In this document: positions 9,001-24,000 of the stretch, piece after piece | Position numbering within the stretch: position 1 is the first letter of the stretch | Layout of the letters: every line of letters begins with the position of its first letter | NCBI GenBank assembly: GCA_051004015.1 | Contig: JBPCKT010000089.1 | Coordinates: forward strand, 1 to 26,932 | DNA length: 26,932 nt | Direction of reading: 5' to 3' | From: SXOA01 sp051004015 | Lineage (GTDB): Bacteria; Planctomycetota; Planctomycetia; Pirellulales; Pirellulaceae | Position numbers and translations under genes: made by a program | The notes under the pieces: generated by a model | Told to the model about the DNA's origin: nothing | The model's input: only the letters and a program-made list of their open reading frames with translations | The model's database searches: none

Positions 9001-12000
9001 AATTAAAGGTGGACGCTTTCGCGGACCATCGCCCGCTGCTTGGTCAGATCGATGCCGCCATCATCGCCACGCCGACCCGGTTTCACCACGCCGTTGCCGC
9101 GGAGCTGCTCGAGAGCGGTGTCCATGTGCTGATCGAAAAGCCGATTACTCCGAGCGTCGCCGACGCCCAAGAGCTGGTCGCTCTCGCGGAGCGGCAATCG
9201 CTCGTCTTGCAGGTGGGACATGTCGAGCGGTTCAACCCCGCCTTCGTCGCCGCCCAGCCGCACATTGCCGAGCCCCGATACATGGAGGTCTTCCGCACTG
9301 CTCCTTACACGTGCCGCTCGGTGGACGTGGGAGTCGTGCTCGACCTGATGATCCATGACCTCGACCTGGTTCTTACGCTGGCGAAGAGCGACGTCATCGC
9401 GGTCGAAGCCCTCGGCTCTGCCGTCTTTGGGCCCAACGAAGATTGGGCGCAAGCGCGCTTGACTTTTCAAAACGGCTGCATTGCCAACTTGACCGCTTCG
9501 CGGGTCAGCCCGACGATGCAGCGAAGCCTGGCTGCTCACTGGCAAGGAGGCAGCGCGAATATCGATTTCGCGGCCAAGAAGGCGAGTCTCCTCTCGCACG
9601 AGCCGGTGCTGGAAGAGCCGATTGACGTCCTGCGAGCCTCGCCCGCCGAGCAAGCGCGGATCAAAGAGCGACTCTTCCAGGACTACTTGCCCCTCCGCGA
9701 GCTGCCGGTCGTCGATTCCAACGCAATCCTCGAAGAGCAGCGCGACTTCGTCGCCAGCATCCGCGAGTCCCGCCAGCCACAGGTCAGCGGCCGCGACGGT
9801 TTGCGAGCGCTCGATGCCGCCGAGCAAATCCTGGCCGGCATTGCCGCCCATCATTGGGACAACTCCTCCCATGGCCGCATCGGCCCGCATTATGAGGAGC
9901 ATCAAGGAATCCTCGCCGGTCCCCACTGGCAACGAATGCATGCCAAGGCATTTAAAAGGATGGCGGGGTAGGCCAGGTTCGAATCGCCAGACGCGGTCGA
10001 ATCACGCTGGCCGCGGCTCGCTCGCTTTGAGCAGCCGTTCTTTCAAGTAATCGATAGCCTTGCGCAACTGAGGATCGTTGTAGGACGCGGGACCGGGTCG
10101 AGTCGCTTTCGGCATCGGTTCGTCCGCGGGAGGAGTGGGAGGCCCGACAGCCGCGTCAGAGTTCTTTTCGCCGGATTCGGGATTCGTCTCTTCTTTAGTC
10201 TTCTCGTCCTTACTGGCCCGGCCGGTGTAGGACATGATGTCGCGCAGGCGGCGGGCCTTGATCCAGGTTTCGAATTCCTCGCTGGTGAGGTTCACTGCCA
10301 GCCCGGGGTTCGGGCTCACGCCCCAGTCATCGGTGTCCTTGGCGTTTGCGTCCTTGTGGATGTTCTTCTCACTGGGACGGAAATACCTCGCCACGGTCAA
10401 TCGCAAGGCGCTCTTGCCCCCTTCGAGCTTGATGATGTTCTGCACGGTCCCCTTGCCCCAGGAGCGCTGGCCGACGACGACGGCCCGTTGGTTGTCCTGC
10501 AGGCAGGCGGCGACGATCTCGCTGGCGCTGGCCGAGAATCTGTCGACCATCACCACCATCGGAATGTCGGGGCTGATCTTCAAACCTTTGGTCGCCTCGG
10601 TTCGGGAGCGGACTTCGTTATTGCGTCCCTTGGTGCTGACAATGACTCCCTCCTCCAGAAACTGGTCGCAAATGTCGATGGCCGCATTGAGCAGTCCGCC
10701 GGCGTTTCCCCGCATGTCCAGGATCAAGGCATCCACTCCCTGGCCGGGCTCGCTAAAGGATTCCAGTGCGTCCTCCATTTCGCCGGCTGTCCGCTCGCCG
10801 AAATTGTGCACGCGGATGTAGCCGATGTTAGGTTGCTCCAGCAGATGGAAGACCCATTTGCCGTCTTCGCCGCGGACATCGCCATAGACGGATTCGATGG
10901 GGATCTCCGCCCGCTCCACGGGGATTTCCACGGGGGACGCCTCGCCCACATGCTGGATGCTGAGGTTGACGGTGGTTCCCGCCCGCCCCTTGATGTGGCC
11001 GGTGGACTCCTTGAGGCTCATGCCAAGGGTGTCGATGCCGTCGATGGCCATGATGACGTCCCCCGATTTGATCCCCGCCTTGAACGCCGGCGAACCCACC
11101 AGCGGGCTCATGATGGTCAGGCGTTTGCTGACGGGGTCGAGCTCGACGAACACGCCGATGCCGACGAATCCCTGGTCCATCTGCTCCTGGAACTGCTGGT
11201 ACTCTTCGGGCGGCGAATAGCCAGAGTACGGGTCGAGCTGGCCGACCATGCCGTCCATGGCCCCTTCGAACAGCTTGCGGGCTTCCACGTCATCAACATA
11301 CTCGGACGAGATGACGTTCATCGCGTCCGTGAGAGTGGAGACATAGCGATTCCGCGAGGCCCGGGTGTAGCAGGCCATCGACAGCAGAGCCGCGAACATG
11401 ATGATGGTGAGATTGCGGAGCGGCATGGAGCATGATTCCTGGGTCCGTCATTCATCGTCAACCAGAGTGCCGCGATTGTCAACGTCGAAACGTGAACTCC
11501 CGCCGCGCGCCGCGAGCGGGTAGACTCTGGCGACATGGCCACCACCCTCCACTGGCGAGTCAGTCTCTCCACCAGTGCCCTCCATGCCGCGGCGGCGCTA
11601 CTTCGTGGCGAGGCTTTCGCGGATCAGGGACTGGCAACGGCCGTGGCCGAATCCGCGGTGACACTGCAGAGCGAGATTCTGACCACAAACTTGCCCAATG
11701 AGCGATTTTGGACGAATCTGCTCGGCCTCTCGTCGGGCATCGAAAGCAATCGCGACCTGGCCCGCATGGCGCTCACCAAGACGATTGGCCGCGGCGTTAC
11801 CTCCGACGCCGCCGAGCCGCGAATCGCCGCCGCGATCACGTCCGTGGAGGGGGCGGTCAGCCGTTATGCGCCGAAGATGGCCGAAGAATTGCCTTTGCGG
11901 CTGGGGCCGCTCCGGGAGCAATGGGAAGCGCGGGGCCCGGGATTCTTGCGAACAATTGGCTTGCTTACCGAGGAAGCGTTGCTTGTCGAACAGGCGGAAG

Positions 12001-15000
12001 TCGTCGTCATGCATCCCGCTCTCGGCGGCAGCGGAGTGGCGTGGATGGCGGCCAACCAGGTGCGCATGGAAGGAGTCTTGGCGAATCCTCATCCGCACTT
12101 GCCGGAGGTCGTACGGCTGGGGTGGCTCATTGCGCAGCTCAATTTAGACCTGCCGGCGCTGAGTGAGAATGTGCAATCCGACCGGTTGCCGCGAGTGGCC
12201 CAGTTGGCGATGTTGCCGGCGGCTCTCGCGGCGGGACAATTGGTGGAGCTGTGCCAGGACTCGCCGGAGCTGCTTGGCCAGGCTTTGAATGCCTGGCACC
12301 TGGCCGCCGATGCCATCGTGCTCACCCAGTGGTGGGAAACGTACTGCGATAGCCGCCCGCCGTTTGCCGTGGCGATTGCAGCTCTCGATAAAATGCTGGA
12401 TTGAGGCGGCTGTGCCGGTTACGCCGCGGCTAAACTTGACATGCCGCGCGGCGGCGGTCATACGTAAAGGATTGCCGGATTTCTCGCGCGCCTTGCGCTG
12501 TCATTTGCTTCTTGAGCACACGTGAAACGACTTCTTCCCATTCTGCTGATCCTGGCCGTCATCGGCGGCTTTGGGTTCATTGCCTGGCAGCAGAACTGGT
12601 TTAGGCTCCGCGAGGCGAAGGTGGCGGGAGAGAGTTCGACGACGACTACGGAAGACCCAGGTTCGGCTGACAAAGCGGATGCATCCGGGGGAGTTGTGGC
12701 TCTGGGAAGGCTAGAGCCCGCATCGGGCGTGGTGGATGTGCTTGCGGCACTCGGCGACCGTGTCGAGGAGCTCACGCCAAAAGAGGGAGATGCCGTCGAA
12801 GCTGGCAAGGAAATCGGCCACTTCGAGAGTCGCACGCTGCGGCAGTTGGAAGTGGCACTGGCCATGACGCAGCTTCAGGAATCCGAAAGCCGGATGACGG
12901 CGGAGCTCGACGCCGCCCAGAAGAAGCTGGCTTCCGCCAAGATTGGCGAAGAAGGAGGCGCGGAGCTGGCCGAGCTCGACGTCGAATCTCAGGCGGCGCA
13001 AATCGAGCTCCTTAAACTGCACCGCGACCAGGCTAAAGCAGACCTAGCCCGACTGGAGAAACTCCAGAATACTCCTACCGAACTGGTTTCCAAGCAAGAG
13101 GTCGAGCATCAGACATTGGCCGCGAAAAAGGCGGCGGAAGAAGTCGGAGCATCCCAGGCCGCACTGGAGCGAATCAAGAAGGGGAGTGCACTCAAACAAA
13201 AGTCTGCCGCCGCTGACCGGACTGCTGCCGAGGCGGGGATTGAACAAGCCAGGCGAGCCTTTCCCATCGACACGCTGAAGCAGCAATTGGCACTCGCCCA
13301 GGAGCGGCTCAAACAGGCAACGCTTACCGCCCCGGTCAACGGCACCGTCCTCAAAATCTACACGCCCAAGGGATCGTCGGTCACGCAGCGGCCGGTACTT
13401 CAAATCGCGGACCTCACGCAGATGGTCTGCATCGCCGAAGTCTACGACAACGAGATCCACCGCATCCGCCAGCAGCAGGAAGTCACCATCGAAAGCAAGA
13501 CCTTTCAGGACGCCAGCGGCAAGCCCAAGGTGCTGCACGGCCAAGTCTCCCGCATCGGCCGCACCGTGGCGAGTCCGGCGCTCAAGGCGATTGACCCCTA
13601 CGCCCCGGTGGACCGGCATGTGATTGAAGTCCGCATCGACATCCGCCCCGAGGACATCCCGCAAGCCGCCCGCTTCATCAACTTGCAGGTGGACGTGAAG
13701 TTCGCCAGCACGAAACCCTAGTCCGGCACGCCATGAAAACCTTTCTGGCTTGGCGCAATCTGGTCCATAACCGGGTGCGGACTCTGGTGGCCGTGGCGGG
13801 AGTGACATTCGCGGTGGTGCTGATTTTCATGCAGCTCGGGTTTTTCGGAGCGGTAGAAACTTCGGCGACCGTCGTCTATAGCGCCCTCGATTTCGACCTC
13901 TGCATCCGCTCCAAGGACTATCTCCATTTCGCCGACAGCCGCTCCTTTCCAGCCGCTCGCCTCCAGCAGGCGGAAGCGGTCGCGGGCGTGAAGACCGTCA
14001 GCCCCTTCTACGTCGGCAGACGACTGTGGAGAAACCCGCGGCCAAAAAAGGGAGAGGAGCATGGCGTGATGGTGATGGGCTTTCGCCCGCAAGACGCCGT
14101 ATTCCTGCGAGACGACATCCAGGCCAGCGCTCGCAAGCTGCTGGTGCAGGAAGACATGGTGCTGATTGACCGCTTGACCCGGCCGGAGTTCGGCCCGAGG
14201 AACGGACGGCGCTTTGGCGACGAAGATATCGGCGTCGAGACCGAAGTCATGCACCGTAGGGTCCGCCTGGTCGGGCATTTTCGCCTGGGGACCGGCTTTG
14301 CGTCGAATGGCGCGGTGCTGACAACCGACCGGGGATACGTGCGAGTATCTCCGGGACAATCTCTGAACAATGTTTGCCTGGGGCTCATCAAGGTTGACGG
14401 CGGCAACGATCCGGCCAAAATCGCCGCTCGATTGCGGGCGGCTCTTCCCGGCGGACGAACTCCGGATGTGGAAGTGCTCACCCGCGAGGAAGTGCTGGAT
14501 TTCGAGCGAAACCGTTGGGTTGGGCGCACGTCGTTTGGCCTGATTTTCCAGCTCGGGGTAGGCGTCGCGCTGTTCGTGGGGACGGCCATTGTCTATCAGG
14601 TTCTCTCCGCAGACGTTGCCAGCCTGATGCCGGAATACGCGACGCTCAAAGCGATGGGCTATGACAATACCTACCTGATGAAAGTCATCCTGCAACAAGC
14701 CGTCGTGCTTTCGCTGCTGGGTTTTTTGCCCGGCTGGGGAATCGCGCTGCTGCTTTACTATGTGACCAGCGAAGGAGCCGGCATTCCCATCCAGATGACG
14801 CAGCAGAATCTGCTGATGGTGCTAGGCCTCTCCGTGATCATGTGCGCGCTCTCGGGACTGGGCGCGGCCCGCAAGACCTTTGACGCTGACCCCGCGGAGC
14901 TCTTCTGATGTTCTTTGGCGGCACACCCCTCGCCTGGAAGAACCTCACGCACGACCCGCGGCGGCTGGTGGTGGCGTGTGGCGGCGTGTCGTTCGCCGTG

Positions 15001-18000
15001 CTGTTGATGTACATGGAGTTGGGGTTTCTCAACGCCCTGCTGGACAGCAATGTGGAAATTATTCGCCGGGTGGAGGCGGACCTGATCATCGTCAACAAGG
15101 CCCGCTTCGCGCTCGTCGCATCGGACCGCTTCCCGCTGCAACGGCTTTACCAGGTGCGTGGCAAGGAGGGAGTGAGCGTCTATCCGCTCTATCTCGAATC
15201 GGCCGGCGCGGTACTGCGGCGGCAAGGACAGAAAGCTTACTCCATCCGGGTCATCGCCTTCGACCTCGACCATCCCTTGCTGGAGCCAGAGTCCGTCGCC
15301 GCTCACAAGAACGCGCTCCGCAGTCCGGGAATGGCTCTGGCCGATACGAAATCGCATCCCGACTACGGCATCCCCGCGGACGAAGCTCTGCTCCCCCAAT
15401 ACCAAGCCGAGCTCACCGGCCAAACGCTGCGGCTGGCGGGCAAGTTCACGCTCTGCACCGATTTTGGCAATGACGGCAACCTGCTGATGAGCGAGCAAAA
15501 CTTCGCCCGCTTCTTTCCCCATCGGGACGGCATCGGGGGCGATCCGCTCTCGTCCGTCGACCTCGGCATTGTGAAGGTAAGACCTGACACGGCACTCGCG
15601 CTCGAGAGTCTCAAAGCTCAACTCAGGAAGGAGTTGCCGGGCGACGTAGGCGTCTTCACCAAGCAGGAGTTCATCGACCGCGAGCGGCACTTTTGGAGCG
15701 TGAGCACGCCGGTGGGGTATATCTTTCTGGTGGGCACGGTCATCGGATTCGTGGTCGGCGTCATCATCTGCTATCAAATCCTCCATGCCGACATCGCGGA
15801 GCATTTGCCCGAGTTCGCCACGCTTAAGGCGATGGGCTACGGCACGTTCTATTTCATCCGGCTCGTCATCGGCGAAGGGCTCTATCTCTCGCTCATCGGC
15901 TTCATCCCCGGCGCCTTCCTGAGTTATGGCCTGTACCTGCTGCTCGCGTATCGCACGGGCCTGCTCATGGAGTTCCGCCCCGACGTATCCGGGGTCGTGC
16001 TCCTTTCCACTATCGTGATGTGCGTCTCTTCCGGCGTGTTCGCCCTGCGAAAGTTGCTGCTCACCGACCCTGCATCGCTCTTTTGAAATGACCGCGCTGA
16101 AATGACTGCCCCTGCCATCCATCCTGATTCCGAGGACGTCGGCCACCGAGCGACCAACTCCACGCTGTTCTTGGACGACAAGGACCAGGCTCGCCGCACG
16201 CGCACGCTCCGCATCCGCAAGCTCCACTACTACTTCGGCAGTGGCGAGTTGCGAAGGCAGGTCCTCTTCAATAATCACCTGGATGTCTATCAGGGGGAAA
16301 TCGTCATCATGACCGGGCCCTCCGGCTCCGGCAAAACGACGCTGCTCACGCTCATCGGCACGCTGCGGACCATGCAGGAAGGAAGCCTGCGCGTCTTGGG
16401 CCGCGAGCTGGCCGGAGCCAGTCCCGCGGAGCTCGTCGCCATCCGCCGCGAAATGGGATTCATATTTCAGCATCACAACTTGTTCGAGTCGCTCACCGCC
16501 CAGGAAAATGTTCGAATGGCCCTGGAATTGTTCCCGATAGGGGGCAGCGAGCGAAACAAACGCTCGGCCGAGATGCTGGATCGTCTCGGCTTGGGCCACC
16601 GCACCAGTTATAAGCCGGGCTCCCTCTCCGGCGGACAAAAACAGCGAGTGGCCATCGCCCGCGGCCTCGTCCACAAGCCCAAAATCATCCTCGCCGACGA
16701 ACCGACGGCTGCCCTCGACGAAAAATCCGGCCGCGAAGTTGTGACGCTCTTCCAGCAGCTCGCTCGCGAGGACGGCTGCACGATTCTGATGGTGACGCAC
16801 GACAACCGCATCCTGGACGTCGCGGACCGGATTGTGAACATGGTGGACGGCCGGATCAAGTCCGACGTGCTGGTGCAGGAAGCCTCCGTCATCTGCGACT
16901 TCCTTCGCAAGATTCCGCAGTTCGCCGGCCTCTCGCTGCCGTCCCTCAGCGAAATCGCCGACCAGATGCTCGTCGAGAACTATCCGCCGGGCGTCGACGT
17001 CGTCCGCCAAGGGGAAGCGGCCGATAAGTTCTATCTCATCCGCCACGGCGCGGTCGAAGTCCTCCGCACCGAAAGTGTCGACGGCAAAGAAACGATCAGG
17101 CAACTGGCGGAATTGAACGAGGGAAACTTCTTCGGCGAAGCCGCCCTCCTCACCGGCGCACCCCGCAACGCCACCGTCCGCACCCGCAGCCGCTCCATCC
17201 TCTACACCCTCGCCAAAGCCGACTTCGACGCTGCCGTGCAGGCGAGCGCGACATTCAACGAGGAATTGCAGAAGGCATTGTTTGCGAGGCAGTAGGGCTG
17301 GCGGATTGCGAAACGGGCGCGATGGATGGGCGAGATTCATGTTCATCCCACCGCCGCCAGCGCTTCGGCCCTCGCTTCCTGGCGGCGGAGGGCGCGGAGG
17401 CGCTTGCGGACTTTCTTATCGAGGAATTTGGGGATCGGCTTGTCGCTGCGCGGCATCGATACAGCCGGCGTTGCCTGAGGGAAGCGGTCTTTGATGGTTT
17501 GGGCGACATCGGATGCGATCGCGGTCTCCGGCAGCCCAGAAGAGTTATTTATGGGAGCGAAGGGGATTGCCTGCGCTGGACTGGCTGCGGGCTGCTCTTC
17601 GCAAGCCGTGGCCGGGATGGGGGTTACGGCGGCATTCTCCCTCTCCGGCTCGACCGCTTCGCCAGATTTGAACCCTTCAACCCATAAGGGTTTCTCCGCT
17701 TCGCGGGCCCGTCGCAGCTCGGCCTCTTCCCTGGCTTGCTGCTCGGCCTTGATCCGCGCGGTTTTGCCGCTGACATCGACGCCGGAGAGCCGGGCCAGGT
17801 TCGACCCCAGCCGCATCGCCGTGGTCAGGTACGAAGCGCGGCCGAGCCCTTCGCGGCGCGACCTGCGCCACTCCTCCATCACCATCCGCATCCAGCCGTC
17901 GAACTGCCTCTGCAGAATCTCCTCGGCCAGCCGCAGACGCTGGACTTCGTTGTATTCGCCCAACTCCCCTCCGCCGGCTTGCATGCTCCACTCCCGCACC

Positions 18001-21000
18001 TGCCGCACAATCTGCGTCACCCGCGGCTGGGTAAGGCCAAATTCGCTGGCTGCCTCGGAGTGGGACTTTCCCATGGCCACAGCCGCGAACACGTCGCGGT
18101 TTCTCCGGCTGGGGATCTGGCGGCGGATGGTCTCTTTTTGGTCCGGAGGACCGGGGGAAACGGCAACATCGGCAATGGGCATGGCGACGGACATGGGATT
18201 TCTCCTGGAAAAAGAGAGACGGATATTGAAACATGTGTATAGTATACACAAGGCCATATACCGTCAATCGCCGCCGGAGAGATTCTTCGCGGATTTGGTG
18301 CGGTCGGGCGGTCAGCTGTTGACGCGAAGAGACGATTGCAAAATCATGGATGGTAGAATCATAAAGACAAAAGAGCTGCGGGCGACTCACCGTCCGAGTC
18401 TTCTATCTCTCAGCCCTTCTGTCTTACTTCCCAATCCGGCAGTGGTCCAGCATTTCCGTCGGGCTCATAATGTAGCTTGTGTAGAAGGGGCCGAATTCGG
18501 CGAAGCGGGCGCTGGCTTCGTCGAACCGCATGCGGTAGACGATCTCCTTGAGGAACTCCGGGTTGCGGGCCCAGAGGGTGACGCCCCATTCCCAGTCTTC
18601 GTAGCCCAGGCCGACGGTGATGAGCTGGCTCACCTTGCCGGCGAAGGTCATGCCGCTCTTGGCGTGCTCGGCCATCATCTTGTTCCGCTCGGCATACGGC
18701 AGCAGGAACCAATTCTCGCCGACCTTCCGCTTCTTGTTCATGGGATAGAAGCAGCTCGCCGGCCAGGCGGGAAAATCAGGGGTAAGCCGCTGGCGGTTCA
18801 TGATAGGGAGGCGGTCGCCATAGGCCTTCATCTTGGCGGCGAAGGCGGGGCTCCCGTCGGTTTCCCCTTCGTCCTTGAGCCGCTGGGAATACTGCTCGAT
18901 GGTCGGGACGTACTCGGAAATTTCCGTGACCGAGATAAAGGAATACGTGGGAATGAGCGCCGGCCCCAGCGTGCTGGCGAGCAGCTGCTGGTTGACCCCT
19001 TCGATTTTCAGCGGGTTGGCGTCCATCAGCATCAGGCCGAAATCTGCCTTATTGCCACTGACGACGCTGGTCTGCAAGCGGGCCGTCGCCCCCGGCCCTT
19101 CGGGATTCAGTATCGAAACCAATTCCTCCCGCCCAGCGCGAAGTTTTTCCGGTGACAGGGACGCAATCACGCCCCGGTCAAAGCGGTAATACAAGTGGCT
19201 GCAATGCCAGCCTTGCAGCAGTTCCAGGCTTGGGGGAGGGGGCGGGCCAGCTTCGGTGCGGGGGTGGGACATAGTCGATGATTGGAAGGGAGGGAACCAC
19301 GAAGACACAAAGGCACAAAGTCAGATCCAGGACAACGGCCTCGCGCCTTTCTTCGTGTCTTAGTGCCTTCGTGGTAAATGATTGAGAGTCGACAAGACTT
19401 AGACTACCCGATGGTCCGCACTTCTCCCAGGGACTCCGATTCTGCCGACGATGACGACTGCGTATTCTGTCTGTTGTTCGCCCACTCATTCAGCCGCACT
19501 CAAAATTTGACCGACCCCTCAGCAGGCTGTAAGATTGCCTGAAGCTGCTCCCTACTGCCGACTGCCACCTGCATTCTTCCTACTGCTCCCCCCATGGGCA
19601 TCACCTACTTCAAACGCCTCCGGATGGAATACGACCTGTCCGGCCCGCTCTTTGTAGAGCCGCTGCTGGCGGAGGGCTATGAGCTGCTGCCGTGGAGCGA
19701 AGACCTGCTCAAGGACCATGCGGAGGTAAAGTACAAGAGTTTTCGCTTCGAGATTGACGCCAACGTCTTTCCCAACCTGGGGGCACGCGACGGCTGCCGG
19801 CGGCTGATGGACGACATTGTTCATCGCGGCCGGTTCGTGCCGCAGGCGACCTGGTTGTTGCAATATTGGCCGCCGCACGCCCGCCGCCCGGAGATTTGCG
19901 GCACTATCCAGGGCATGGTCGAGGAAGTCGGCGATGGCCAGCGGCTGGGGGCCGTGCAAAACGTCGGCGTGACCGACAGCCACCGCGGCCGCGGCCTGGG
20001 AACTTGCCTGCTCCATCAGTCGCTGCTCGGTTTCCGCGAAGCCGGCTTCAGCCGCGTCTATTTGGAGGTCACCGCCCAGAACAGCGGGGCCATCCGCCTC
20101 TATCGTCGCCTCGGCTTCCGGCAGACGAAGGTCGTCTTCAAAGCGGCGGAAGTGCTGGATGAAGAGTTGGCGTACGCCTAGGAGCGTTAGCTTCTTGCCT
20201 CCAGCCCCGTCAGCGTCCCGGTGCTGCTGCCGAATTTGTCGGCTTCGATCCCCATCCGCTGGAGCATGCTGACGAACAGATTGCAGAGCGGCGGATGGTT
20301 GTTTTCGTCGAACGCCAGATGCTGGCCATGCCTATAGCCGCCGCCGGCGAGCAGGACCGGCATGTTCTTGACGCTGTGCTTGCTGGCGTCCGCCAGGTTG
20401 CTGCTGAAGAAGACGGTTGTCCGGTCGAGCAGGTTTTCTCCCTCTTCCTTCGTACCCTTGAGCTGCGTCAGGAACGTGTGGAGGGTCTTCATCTTCTCGA
20501 TTTCCAGAATCTTGAGCTGGGCAATCTTGCTCGGCTCCTGGCCGTGGTGCGAAAGATCGTGATGCCCCTGGTTCACTCCCTGAATCGGCGGCACGCTGCT
20601 GGTGCCGAGGAGTTGCAGCGTGACCAGCCGCGTGGAGTCGGTTTGCAGGGCCAGATGGATCAGATCAAACCACAGCCGCGTCTTGCCGATCAAGTCGGCG
20701 CTGTTCTGCGCGTTGACCGGCGGCTTTGCCTCCACTTTGGGCTTGGGCTTCTTCGACCAGGCCTCGGCCTGCGCCAGCCGCTGCTCGAGCTCGCGGACGC
20801 TGGTGAAATATTCGTCGAGCTTTTCCCGGTCTCCCGCCCCCAGGGCCTTCTCCATCTTCTTCGCCTGGCCGCGGACCGCGTCGAGCACGCTCTGCCCGTC
20901 GGCGAGACGGCGGGCCTGGGCCTGCAGCTCGTCGGGATTTCCTTCCAGAAACAGTTTGGCGAAGACGCTCGACGGCCAATCTTCCGTCGGCACCGGCGCG

Positions 21001-24000
21001 CCGCTCTTCGTCCAGGACAGGCCCGTCCCTTCGCAGGAAAGCGTCAACGTCGCAAACCGCGTCTGGCCAAAGAGATGGTCCGCCGCGAATTGGTCCAGCG
21101 AAATGCTGTTCTTAAACCCGGCCCGCTGTTCCGGATGCGGGGCCGCCGTGAGGAAGCTCTGGTTGGAATCGTGGCTGGGTCCGATGTCCGGATGGGACAG
21201 CCCCGAGATTACCGTGAAGTCGTCGCGGAAGTCCTTAACCACCTCCAAATACGGCGACAGCTCATAATCCCGTCCCGTATTCCTGGGAAAGAAATTCGCC
21301 GGATGGAGTCCCAGCGGCGTATTGATGCAGACCATGCGGCGGGGGACGGCAGCCTCGGCCGCGCGAGCCTTCCGCGGAACCAGTGCATCGAACAGTGGCA
21401 GCGCCAGGGCTACGCCTGCGCCGCGGAGGAATGTACGGCGGTGAAGGTTCATCGGGAAGCCTTTCATGGCTGAAAATTTGGAATAGTTACTTAGTTCGAA
21501 ATGTCTCGCTCTGCACGATCTCATGGATGAGTGACCGCAGACCATAATCCTTGGCACCGATCTTCATAACAATCGCCTCCACTGCATCCCGGTCGTACGA
21601 CTGCGGCGCTCGTCCCGTGGAATAGGTGATCAGCTTCGTGGTCAGAGCTCGGGCCAATTGTGGCTTGTCTCGCAGCAGCAACTGCTTGAACTGGTCCACA
21701 TTCTCAAACTTCTCCCCGTCCGGCATCACATCCGAAGGGTCGACACTCTTTCCCTTGTGATACGGCATGTGCCGGCCGTCGACGACGACGGCTCCACCGT
21801 TTCCGGTGACTCGGTACCAGTCCCGCCAGCCGCCGATGCAGTCGAAGCTCTCCAGGGCAAAGCCCGGCGGATCGATCTTGCGGTGGCAAACGCCGCACGA
21901 CTCGGTCGAGCGGTGCTTGGCGAGTTGCTCGCGGATGGTGGTCGCGCCGCGGATGTCGGGGTCGATGGCCGAGACATTGTCGGGGGGAGGCGGCGGCGGA
22001 GTTCCAAGGATGCGGTCCAGGACCCAGTCCCCGCGCATGACCGGAGAGGTCGTCGTGCCGTTGGAGGTCACCTTGAGCACGCTGGCCATCGTCAACATGC
22101 CTCCCCGGTGGCTCTCCGGCGGTAGCGGGGTCTTCTTGAATTCCCAGCCATTCACGCCGGGAATGCCGTAGTGTTTCGCCAGCCGGCCATTGAGCATGGT
22201 GAAGTCGGAAGCGACGAAATTGGTCAGGCTGAGGTCGTTTTTGAGAACTTCCTCGAAGAACAATTCCGTCTCGCGGATCATCGACACCTTGAGCAGGTGG
22301 TCGAACTCGGGGTACACAATGTGGCTCGGTTCGGTCGCGTCGATTTCCCGCAGTCCCAGCCACTGGCCGACAAAATTCTCTGTAAAAGCCGCCGCCTTGG
22401 GGTCCGCGAGCAGCCGCTCGACCTGCTGGCGGAGGACGTCGGGCTGGCTCAGTTTTCCCTCTTCGGCAAGCTTGAATAACTCGTCGTCCGGCATCGTGCT
22501 CCAGAGAAAATATGAGAGGCGGCTGGCGAGGGCAAAGTCATCGAGCTTCCCCGGCTTCTCGCCCAGGAACAGAAACTCCGGCGAAATGAGCACTCCCTTG
22601 AGAGCCGCCCGCATGGCCAGCTCGAAGGTGTATCCCGCATCGAGTTTCGCCTTGGCGATGGCCACAAACGGCGTCACCTCTTCGGCCGTCACGCTGCGCC
22701 GAAACGCCCGGCGGGCGAAGTTCAGCAGGACCTTTTCGGCATCAACCAGCGGCTGGTCGGAAACGACCTCCACGCGGTCCGGGTAATTGTTCGTCCGGAA
22801 ATTCTTCTGGGCCAGCTCACCAAAAATGCGGCGATGGCTTTCCGGCGGCCAGAGGGGATTGAGCGGTCCCTCAATCTCGACGTACTGAATCGCCAGCCCA
22901 GGCCCGTTCCAGTATTCTCCGCCGACCATTTTCACCGTATTCGCATGGCCCAATCCGTAGGGGAGCATCGAAATCGTCGTTCGCGGCTCCATGTGTCGCA
23001 CAAACTCAAACACCGTAGGTTTGTCCGGTTGGGCGTCAAAGTAGCCGACGAGACCATTTTTTCCCGTCAGTGCCGACCCGGTCTGAGTCACGCGAAACGT
23101 CACCGGCTTGTCCTCGCTCTGCGCGGCGGCGGCGGAGATGCGAAAGCGGTAACTGCCGGCGTCGGACGGATAGAATTCGGAAACCCACACACTGTGCCAC
23201 TCGGAAGAGCAGAAGCAAACTACTTCGCCCTTGTCCCGAAAGCGGTAGACATCCTCCGTGCTCGACTTGACCGGATGCATATCCTTCATGCTGTACCGCT
23301 TGACGAGCGACGGTGGCGGCTGGGGGCGGTTGGCAATCGCCTTATTCAGGGCAATCTCGGCTGTTTCGAGATACTTCTCCATCAGGAAGGAGGAGGTGTG
23401 GTGGGCCGCGCCCGCATTGTCAAAACCGTCAGCCGCGCCATCCTGGGGCAACTGGTCCCGCAGATTGATTTTTATTCCGAGCAGATCGCAGAGTGTATTC
23501 TCGTATTCAACCCGGTTGAGCCGGCGGAGCACGACTCGTCCTTGTGTGGCGCGACGCGCAACCTCAGCCGCTTGGGCCTTCCCACCAATCCACTGGGCCA
23601 GGGAGGTCACCTCCGCCTTCGGCGGACGCGGCTTTTCCTTGGGAGGCATTTCTCCGGCTTGAATACGGCGCTGGACGTCTTGCCAGATTTTTCGCTGGCC
23701 GTCGTTCCCAAAGTCGGCGGTCAACTGATCCAGGCGGAGCTCCCCCTTGGGCTCCGCGCCGCTGTGGCATTCCAGGCAATTCGCCTTCAAAAATGCCGTC
23801 GCCGCGGCTCCCTCCTCCGGCGCGGCCTCTGCTTCGGCAACTACACCCAGCGCCGAAGCGTGGAAAACCCCCAGTGCGAAATGGAATAACCAGGCTGTTC
23901 GTGGCATCGTCATTTTTTCCCCGTGGGCCTCGTGCGAATGTACCGGACCATGCAACCAATCGGCGCGGTCTCTTCCACCGCCGGTTTATTGCCCGCCAGA